DNA of 19,122 bases, taken from the NCBI GenBank assembly GCA_016288355.1, contig JAEEYY010000092.1:1-19122 (forward strand). The letters run 5' to 3'. Both the position numbers and the translations under genes were made by a program. The stretch is from Synergistes sp. GTDB lineage: Bacteria; Synergistota; Synergistia; Synergistales; Synergistaceae. The notes beneath the pieces were generated by a model. That model searched no databases. It was not told where the DNA came from and was given only the letters and a program-made list of their open reading frames with translations. Below, piece by piece: positions 13,924 to 19,122 of this stretch (the first letter of the stretch is position 1; each line of letters begins with the position of its first letter).

Positions 13924-14571
13924 TCAGTCGAACTCCTGAACGATGGGGAGCCCGGCCAGATGTTCGGTAAAGTTCAGGCTCATAAGGCAGTATCCGTGCA
14001 GAGAGTCAAACGTCAGCAGACTGTAGGAGGCGGTGTCGAAATGTATGCGCCAGTACGACGGGCGGCGGATGCCGAGCGCGCCGCCGATAAGCGGTTTCAG
14101 CACTCCTCTGTGCGCTATCAGCGCGATGGTGCTGCCGCGGTGCTCCTCAATTATGCTGTTGAGGTCCGCAAGCGCCCTGTCGCGTACCTGATCAAGCGTC
14201 TCCGCTCCTTCTATCTTCCATTCCTCCGGCTGGTTGAGCCATGTATTCCACATCTCAGGCTGTTCGACCGCGAGTTCCGCCTTGATTCTGTTTTCCCAGA
14301 TCCCGATGTGGATGTTGCAGAAACCATCGCGTGTCTCATAAGGGATGCCGATAGCGTCCCCCAGTATCTTTGCAGTGGTGGCAGCGCGAGAAAGAGGGCT
14401 TGAGTATATATATTCTATGCCTTTGTCCTTAAGCGCTGACGCAAGCGCACGCGCCTGAAGCAGGCCGTTCTCGTTCAGCGGGAAGTCTATGCAACCGCGT
14501 ATGCGCCTTTCTTTGTTGCCTGCGCACTCTCCGTGCCGGATAAGATATATATATGTTTTGTCCTTGTCCAA
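13924..14571 (-). CDS. Histidine phosphatase (phosphoglycerate mutase-like), first gene of folate operon
   Basis: The protein belongs to the branch-1 histidine phosphatase family (about 215 residues). Motifs are LIRHGECAGNKERRIRG, with the phosphorylated histidine (H13 from the TTG start), YSSPLSRAATTAKIL, and ALIAHRGVLKPLIGGAL, where the second histidine sits in AHRG instead of the more common SHGG. Family members include phosphoglycerate mutases, alpha-ribazole phosphatase and many metabolite phosphatases; the sequence alone does not fix the substrate. It ends 1 nt before folP, so a folate-precursor phosphatase is possible (inference). TTG 14571 has GGGAG 8 nt upstream; a GTG at 14580 overlaps that site and is less likely. 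Confidence 0.8.
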   Translation of the reverse strand: MDKDKTYIYLIRHGECAGNKERRIRGCIDFPLNENGLLQARALASALKDKGIEYIYSSPLSRAATTAKILGDAIGIPYETRDGFCNIHIGIWENRIKAELAVEQPEMWNTWLNQPEEWKIEGAETLDQVRDRALADLNSIIEEHRGSTIALIAHRGVLKPLIGGALGIRRPSYWRIHFDTASYSLLTFDSLHGYCLMSLNFTEHLAGLPIVQEFD

Positions 14572-14644
14572 AGCTATCACTCCCGAATACGGCGCTGCGT
14601 CCGGTGAAAAGTTTGGAGGCGCGGCAACCGCAGTACATCTTCTT

Positions 14645-14650
14645 ATTATA
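14645..14650 (-). promoter_or_regulatory. -10 box for the phosphatase-folP-folK operon
   Basis: On the minus strand this is consensus TATAAT, about 75 nt upstream of the phosphatase start. No good -35 lies at the proper spacing, so the call rests on the -10 alone. It is in the shared divergent gap with the hrcA promoter. Confidence 0.4.
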
Positions 14651-14737
14651 CATCAAACAGGGAGCATAAGCCTGACGTCATAAAGGTCACGCAGATTTTT
14701 TATAGAGAATATTTACAAAAAATTTTTTTGACCTGTA

Positions 14738-14766
14738 TTGACAAAAGCCATTATGACGATTATTAT
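14738..14766 (+). promoter_or_regulatory. Vegetative promoter of the hrcA-grpE-dnaK operon
   Basis: Perfect -35 TTGACA (14738-14743), exactly 17 nt, then -10 TATTAT (14761-14766). The expected transcription start is near 14773, which places the CIRCE operator just inside the transcript. This is the classic HrcA-repressed heat-shock arrangement. Confidence 0.85.
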
Positions 14767-14784
14767 TTACATGTCGTTGAGGTG

Positions 14785-14811
14785 TTGGCACTCGAAGGCG
14801 ATGAGTGCTAA
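14785..14811 (+). promoter_or_regulatory. CIRCE operator (HrcA-binding inverted repeat)
   Basis: TTGGCACTC, a 9-nt spacer (GAAGGCGAT) and GAGTGCTAA. The consensus is TTAGCACTC-N9-GAGTGCTAA, so the right arm is perfect and the left arm differs at one base (G for A at position 3). It lies between the promoter and hrcA. HrcA bound here represses the operon until heat stress. Confidence 0.95.
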
Positions 14812-14843
14812 CAAATAGGTCCGACGAGATGCGGTGATGCGGA

Positions 14844-15860
14844 ATGATAACGGAAAGACAGCTTGAAGTCGTTCTCTCTGTGGTATACGAATATATCAAG
14901 AGCGGTGAGACTGTAGGGTCGCGGACGGTATCCCGCCGTTATCTGACCGGCCGCAGCTCCGCCACGATCAGAAACGAAATGTCCGATCTTGAGGATATGG
15001 GTTTCCTTACACAGACCCATGCATCTTCCGGACGTATCCCTACGACCCAGGGATACAGGCTCTATGCCGATTCTGTGCTTCAGCGCATGAGCAGCGCCGA
15101 ACCGTCGGTGAAGCTGCTGCAGAAGATGATGGAACAGCGACAGGGGCTCGGAAAGATGCTTGAGATGGCGTCCGACATGCTGAGCCGCGTATCCGATTAT
15201 GTCGGGATCGCCGCGATAACGCCGCTCGATACAGTTCGTTTCCAGCATGTGAGCTTCGTCCGTCTGGGCGAAAGACGCATCCTGCTTCTGATCGTGCTTC
15301 AGGGAGGGCTCGTGCACCAGAAGTTCATCGACGTTACCGCCGATATGAAGCAGGAGGAGCTTGACGAGCTTGCGGCGACCCTGAACCGCTACTCCGGACA
15401 TCCGTGGAGCGAGATAAAGACATCGCTGAAGAATTCCATCACGGAAGAGCTGAACAGCCGCCGCGACGCGTACAGCCGCGCGCTTGAGGCAATAGACGGT
15501 ATGCTCTGCGCGCCGGTTACCAAAATATTCACAGGGTCGCTGAGCGGGATAATGAAGCTGCAGGATTTTCAGGATCTGGGCAGGATCCAGGCCCTCTGTT
15601 CCTTCCTGGAAGAGGAAAGCAGCCTGACAGCTCTTGTAAATCGCTGCTCAATGAATGAGATGAACGTCATGATCGGCAGCGAGAATGGCGTTGCCGGCAT
15701 GGAAAGCTCGGCTCTGGTAGCGGCGACCGGTGAAGCAGGCGGCCAGAAAGCCGTGGTCGGGGTGATAGGCCCCGAAAGGATGGATTACGAAAAAGCAATT
15801 TCTGCAATAGACGGAGTACTGCGGAAGCTTGACTCAGATCAGGGCGAAAGAGGAGAGTAG
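14844..15860 (+). CDS. hrcA: Heat-shock repressor HrcA
   Basis: HrcA binds CIRCE and represses chaperone genes; it needs GroEL to fold into an active form, which links repression to free chaperone. The 338-residue length is usual. The N-terminal winged helix is clear: TERQLEVVLSVVYEYIKSGETVGSRTVSRRY, then RSSATIRNEMSDLEDMGFL and ASSGRIPTTQGYR (about 2-75). The rest is the GAF-like and dimerisation part, ending in VVGVIGPERMDYEKAISAIDGVL. ATG 14844 is forced by a TGA at 14835 in frame; its ribosome site (GGTGAT) is weak. It sits 33 nt after the CIRCE element and is therefore autoregulated. grpE starts 2 nt after its stop. Confidence 0.97.
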   Translation: MITERQLEVVLSVVYEYIKSGETVGSRTVSRRYLTGRSSATIRNEMSDLEDMGFLTQTHASSGRIPTTQGYRLYADSVLQRMSSAEPSVKLLQKMMEQRQGLGKMLEMASDMLSRVSDYVGIAAITPLDTVRFQHVSFVRLGERRILLLIVLQGGLVHQKFIDVTADMKQEELDELAATLNRYSGHPWSEIKTSLKNSITEELNSRRDAYSRALEAIDGMLCAPVTKIFTGSLSGIMKLQDFQDLGRIQALCSFLEEESSLTALVNRCSMNEMNVMIGSENGVAGMESSALVAATGEAGGQKAVVGVIGPERMDYEKAISAIDGVLRKLDSDQGERGE

Positions 15861-15862
15861 AG

Positions 15863-16402
15863 ATGGACGAGCAGAAAAAGCCTGATAATGAAGCAGAAGA
15901 ACTGCAGGCGGAGGGAACCGAAGAAACGGCTGTCCCTGTCGAAGGGGATGACGGCTGCTGCGAGGAATTAAAAGAAGAGATCCGGAAACTTAAGGAAGAA
16001 GTGGCCCGCGGCAGGGCAGATTACTTCAATCTGCGCACAAGGATGGAAAGAGACCGCGAAAGCAACGCCAAGCTCGCGTCCGAGCAGGCTGTCAGAGAGA
16101 TGATACCTGTCTTCGAGAACCTCGAGAGGATAGCGGCCGCCGTGACAGACAAAGAAAGCAGCCTGTCAAAGGGCATGGATATGGTGATCAAACAGTTTGA
16201 GACCGGCCTCTGCAGGCTCGGACTCGAGTTTATACCGACCGAAGGAGCGTTCGACCCGGCTGTTCACGAAGCCGTTTCGATGGAGCCGGTGGAGGACGAG
16301 GAACTCGACGGACATATAACAGGGGCTTTGTGCCGCGGCTACAAGCTCGCGGGACGCGTACTGAAGGCGCCGCAGGTGCGCGTGGGAAAATACGGCGGCT
16401 GA
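15863..16402 (+). CDS. grpE: Nucleotide exchange factor GrpE
   Basis: GrpE releases ADP from DnaK and so restarts the chaperone cycle. The 179-residue protein has an acidic, poorly conserved N-terminus (1-32), a long coiled-coil helix (about 33-75, EELKEEIRKLKEEVARGRAD...RTRMERDRE) and a C-terminal beta domain with FDPAVHEAVS and a GYKLAGRVLKAPQVRVGK ending. GAGGAG precedes the ATG, and the gap to hrcA is 2 nt. dnaK follows after 70 nt, which contain a GAAGGTGG site but no obvious promoter. Confidence 0.97.
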   Translation: MDEQKKPDNEAEELQAEGTEETAVPVEGDDGCCEELKEEIRKLKEEVARGRADYFNLRTRMERDRESNAKLASEQAVREMIPVFENLERIAAAVTDKESSLSKGMDMVIKQFETGLCRLGLEFIPTEGAFDPAVHEAVSMEPVEDEELDGHITGALCRGYKLAGRVLKAPQVRVGKYGG

Positions 16403-16472
16403 TGTTATGGAAACAGGCGGGCGGTTCTGCCGCACGTAAAATTATATAAACTAACAGAAGGTGGAATGAATC

Positions 16473-18296
16473 ATGGGAAAAACAATAGGAATAGACCTCG
16501 GAACGACCAACAGCTGCGTATCCGTTAAAGAAGGGGACAATGTAACGGTAATACCGAATCCCGAAGGACAGCGCACAACTCCGTCAGTAGTCGCTTTTAC
16601 GAAAGACGGCGAGATACTGGTAGGGCAGCTGGCCAAGCGCCAGGCGATAGTAAACCCGGACCGTACAGTCATTTCGATAAAGCGCTCAATGGGCAGCGAC
16701 AAGACCGTGACGATAGACGGCAAACCCTACACGCCGCAGCAGATATCGGCAATGATCCTTCAGAAGCTCAAGAAAGACGCTGAGGAATATCTGGGCACTC
16801 CCGTAACAGACGCGGTCATCACCTGTCCGGCATACTTTACCGACGCGCAGCGTCAGGCCACCAAGGATGCAGGAACGATTGCGGGGCTCAATGTAAAGCG
16901 CATCATCAACGAGCCTACCGCGGCATGTCTTGCATACGGCGTCAACATGGAAAAGAGCGACCATAAGATAATGGTCTACGACCTGGGCGGCGGTACGTTC
17001 GACGTTTCGATCCTTGACGTAGGGGAAGGCGTTTTCGAAGTCCTCTCGACTGCCGGGGACAACCTGCTCGGCGGCGACGACTGGGACAACGAGATAGTCA
17101 AATGGCTCGCATCTGAATTCAAAAAGAGCGACGGCATAGATCTGCTGAAGGACAAGATGGCTTCGCAGCGTCTGCGTGAAGCTGCCGAAAAAGCCAAGAT
17201 AGAGCTTTCGTCGATGCAGGAGACCACAATATCGCTTCCGTTCATCACGGCCGACGCCAACGGCCCCAAGCACCTTGAACTGAAGCTGACCCGCGCCAGA
17301 TTCGAAGATCTTACGCGTGCACTGCTTGAAAAGACCGTAGCTCCGGTGAAAACGGCGATGAAGGACGCTGGGCTCACTCCGGCCGATATACACAAGATCC
17401 TGCTGGTCGGCGGATCTACGCGTATGCCGATGGTACAGAAGCTCGTGCAGGAGATCATGGGCAAAGAGCCTACAAAGGGAATCAACCCGGATGAATGCGT
17501 CGCTATGGGCGCTGCGCTCCAGGGCGCTATCCTTGCCGGCGAACAGCAGGGCATAGTCCTGGTCGACGTGACGCCGCTCTCCCTCGGTCTTGAGACTCTC
17601 GGCGGAGTGTTCACAAAGATAATCGACAAGAATACCGCGATACCGGTCTCCAAGAGCCAGGTATTCACGACGGCTGCCGACAACCAGCCGCAGGTCGAGA
17701 TACATGTGCTGCAGGGCGAACGCGCGATGGCGGGCGACAACGTTACCCTGGGCCGCTTTATCCTTGACGGCATAAAGCCCGCTCCGCGCGGCATACCGCA
17801 GATAGAGGTAACGTTTGATATCGACGCCAACGGCATAGTGAACGTCACCGCAAAGGACAAGGCCACCGCCAAGGAGCAGCATATCACGATACAGTCTTCG
17901 CGCCTGAGCGATGAAGAGATCGAAAAGATGCGCCGCGACGCCGAGGTCAACGAAAGCGCGGACAAGAAGCGCAAAGAGCTGATCGAAGCGCGCAACGAGG
18001 CGGAATCCGTTATCTACCAGTCGGAAAAGCTCATCAGGGAAGCCGGCACGGCCGAACCTTCGGCGCAGGCCCAGGCCAACGAACAGATAGCCAAACTGCG
18101 TGAAATGATGAACGGGGAAGACGCCGCCGCTATCAAGGACGCGACAAAGAAACTGATGGATATGATGGGCGTGCTCGCGCAGGCGGCGCAGAAGGCCGGA
18201 GCCGGAGCGCAGCAGCCCGGAGCCCAGCAGCCTAACGAAAGCGCCGGCGACAGCGAAACGGTAGACGCCGAGTTTCACGAGGAAGACAACAAATAA
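16473..18296 (+). CDS. dnaK: Molecular chaperone DnaK (Hsp70)
   Basis: DnaK is an ATP-driven chaperone working with DnaJ and GrpE. The 607-residue protein starts with GKTIGIDLGTTNSCVSV and contains IINEPTAACLAYG, VYDLGGGTFDVSILDVG, ILLVGGSTRMPMVQ and VTPLSLGLETLGG. The substrate-binding domain begins near 380, and a lid ends in the usual acidic tail (TVDAEFHEEDNK). Between IKRSMGSDKTV and YTPQQISAMIL the protein lacks the roughly 20-residue insertion known from proteobacterial DnaK. A Gln/Ala/Gly-rich stretch precedes the tail. GAAGGTGG is the ribosome site. The gene is transcribed from the CIRCE promoter, and dnaJ follows after 194 nt. Confidence 0.99.
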   Translation: MGKTIGIDLGTTNSCVSVKEGDNVTVIPNPEGQRTTPSVVAFTKDGEILVGQLAKRQAIVNPDRTVISIKRSMGSDKTVTIDGKPYTPQQISAMILQKLKKDAEEYLGTPVTDAVITCPAYFTDAQRQATKDAGTIAGLNVKRIINEPTAACLAYGVNMEKSDHKIMVYDLGGGTFDVSILDVGEGVFEVLSTAGDNLLGGDDWDNEIVKWLASEFKKSDGIDLLKDKMASQRLREAAEKAKIELSSMQETTISLPFITADANGPKHLELKLTRARFEDLTRALLEKTVAPVKTAMKDAGLTPADIHKILLVGGSTRMPMVQKLVQEIMGKEPTKGINPDECVAMGAALQGAILAGEQQGIVLVDVTPLSLGLETLGGVFTKIIDKNTAIPVSKSQVFTTAADNQPQVEIHVLQGERAMAGDNVTLGRFILDGIKPAPRGIPQIEVTFDIDANGIVNVTAKDKATAKEQHITIQSSRLSDEEIEKMRRDAEVNESADKKRKELIEARNEAESVIYQSEKLIREAGTAEPSAQAQANEQIAKLREMMNGEDAAAIKDATKKLMDMMGVLAQAAQKAGAGAQQPGAQQPNESAGDSETVDAEFHEEDNK

Positions 18297-18316
18297 TACA
18301 GCAGAATGAGCGCTGT

Positions 18317-18347
18317 GCTGTGCCGCATAAATGAACTGCGGCACAGC
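18317..18347 (+). terminator. Hairpin after dnaK, possible partial terminator or mRNA stabiliser
   Basis: A perfect 10-bp stem, GCTGTGCCGC with GCGGCACAGC, has an 11-nt loop and begins 20 nt after the dnaK stop. No U-run follows directly, so it may be a processing or stabilising structure or a weak terminator. It separates the CIRCE-driven transcript from a new promoter for dnaJ. Confidence 0.5.
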
Positions 18348-18380
18348 CTGCGGCGGCTGCGGCCATGATTTTAACTAATC

Positions 18381-18408
18381 TTGACAAACAGCCGTCCGGT
18401 TGTATAAT
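18381..18408 (+). promoter_or_regulatory. Near-perfect consensus promoter for dnaJ
   Basis: TTGACA (18381-18386), 16 nt, TATAAT (18403-18408): both hexamers are perfect consensus. A start near 18415 gives a leader of about 75 nt. No CIRCE element is present here, so dnaJ should have HrcA-independent expression in addition to read-through from dnaK. Confidence 0.85.
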
Positions 18409-18424
18409 CCACATCTGTAAAAGG

Positions 18425-18460
18425 GCTGCCGCATAGTCTTGAAAAAAGGTTGGCGGCAGC
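18425..18460 (+). promoter_or_regulatory. Inverted repeat in the dnaJ leader
   Basis: GCTGCCGC (18425-18432) and GCGGCAGC (18453-18460) are a perfect 8-bp inverted repeat with a 20-nt, A-rich loop, lying within the predicted dnaJ 5' leader and 30 nt before the start codon. It could be an RNA hairpin affecting stability or translation, or a DNA operator. Confidence 0.45.
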
Positions 18461-18490
18461 GCGCGATTTGTATTGAGAGGTGAGGCGCTG

Positions 18491-19122
18491 ATGGCTGCTC
18501 CCGGTAAAAAGGATTATTACGAAATATTGGGCGTTGGCCGGGAAGCATCGGCTGACGAGATAAAAAAGGCCTACCGCACTCTGACCCGCAAATATCATCC
18601 GGACGCCAACCCGGGAAATAAAGAGGCGGAAGCCAAATACAAGGAGATAAACGAAGCGCATGAAGTTCTGAGCGACCCGCAGAAGCGTGCGCAGTACGAC
18701 CAGTTCGGCTATGTCGGGGACGTGCCTCCTGACGGTTTCGGAGGTTTCGGCGGACAGACATTCACACAGGAGGATATCGGAGATCTTTTCGGGGATCTTT
18801 TCGGAGGTTTCGGAGGTTCGCGCAGACGTTCCGCCAACCCGAACGCACCGCGCAGAGGGGCTGATCTCGAAGCCGCGGTCCGGCTCACGCTCGAAGAGGC
18901 GTACCGCGGAGTGAAGCGCAAGCTGGAGATTCCGCGGCTTGACACCTGCCGTCACTGCAATGGCAGCGGGGCGGAACCAGGCAGCAATGTGAGCGTGTGC
19001 CAGACATGCCACGGAAGCGGCCAGGTCACACAGGTCGTGAATACTCCGTTCGGACAGATGCGTCAGACGGCCGCCTGTCCCACATGTCACGGCAAGGGGA
19101 AGACTGTAGACAAAGTATGCAC
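18491..19122 (+). CDS. dnaJ: Chaperone DnaJ (Hsp40), 3' end missing
   Basis: The window holds the first 210 residues; the gene continues past the right edge. DnaJ delivers substrates to DnaK and stimulates its ATPase. The J domain (about 7-71) has the essential HPD (36-38) in KYHPDANPG. A Gly/Phe-rich linker follows (about 82-109). The zinc-finger region shows CRHCNGSG (from C153), CQTCHGSG (C170), CPTCHGKG (C196) and the first cysteine of the fourth repeat (C210) at the edge, so this is a type I DnaJ. ATG 18491 follows GAGAGGTGAGG. It has its own strong promoter in the 194-nt gap after dnaK. Confidence 0.98.
   Translation, partial: MAAPGKKDYYEILGVGREASADEIKKAYRTLTRKYHPDANPGNKEAEAKYKEINEAHEVLSDPQKRAQYDQFGYVGDVPPDGFGGFGGQTFTQEDIGDLFGDLFGGFGGSRRRSANPNAPRRGADLEAAVRLTLEEAYRGVKRKLEIPRLDTCRHCNGSGAEPGSNVSVCQTCHGSGQVTQVVNTPFGQMRQTAACPTCHGKGKTVDKVC

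Noticed and set aside
13492..14403. A 303-codon plus-strand frame opposite folP and the phosphatase
   Set aside because: Both genes on the other strand have clear catalytic motifs; this frame has none.
16976..17995. A second long minus-strand frame opposite dnaK
   Set aside because: Also an antisense shadow, serine- and arginine-rich as expected from GC-rich complementary codons.
16686..18344. A 552-codon minus-strand frame opposite dnaK
   Set aside because: It is the antisense shadow of dnaK; its composition follows dnaK codon positions and it has no ribosome site or recognisable domain.

Overview
The window reads as ordinary bacterial chromosome: moderately GC-rich, dense, with about 20 genes on both strands and short gaps. 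Gene content points to an anaerobic heterotroph with a Firmicutes/Synergistota-like background: a CIRCE-controlled hrcA-grpE-dnaK-dnaJ locus, a DnaK without the nucleotide-domain insertion typical of proteobacteria, a dihydropteroate synthase with the long N-terminal extension seen in some anaerobes, a YedF-like selenium/sulfur protein, a CitG-like enzyme, an Elp3-like radical SAM protein and an Old Yellow Enzyme. Synergistota is my best guess, but it is inference and no rRNA is present to settle it. GTG and TTG starts are common here.

Layout. At 1-1916 (minus) a membrane sensor with a CHASE4-like domain and a catalytically degenerate HD-GYP domain precedes a yedF-like gene that runs off the left edge. 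At 2179-3840 (plus) are a solitary HicB-like protein and a YjiH/Gate-type membrane protein. At 3904-5410 (minus) are a lytic transglycosylase and a YbaK-type tRNA deacylase. A tight divergent gap leads to citG (5472-6341, plus). At 6350-8241 (plus) is an XRE regulator, ImmA/IrrE-like peptidase and Elp3-like radical SAM run, headed by a control region with two inverted repeats and an 11-codon leader ORF. At 8289-10515 (plus) are an Old Yellow Enzyme and a MurR/RpiR regulator with its own promoter. At 10716-11099 (minus) is a small VOC-fold protein, followed by a gene-free, inverted-repeat-rich stretch (11100-11426).

From 14571 down to 11427 (minus) lies a compact operon: a histidine phosphatase, folP, folK and an unrecognised membrane-anchored protein, with overlaps or a 1-nt gap at each joint. 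It is divergent from the heat-shock locus. From 14738 to the right edge (plus) come a strong promoter, a CIRCE operator, hrcA, grpE, dnaK and then dnaJ. dnaJ has a second, near-perfect vegetative promoter of its own and a hairpin leader, and it is cut by the right edge.

No tRNA, rRNA, CRISPR array, insertion sequence or phage structural gene was seen. The most unusual signals are the degenerate HD-GYP sensor, the XRE/ImmA control region, the structured gap at 11100-11426, the phosphatase fused into a folate operon, and the separate dnaJ promoter.
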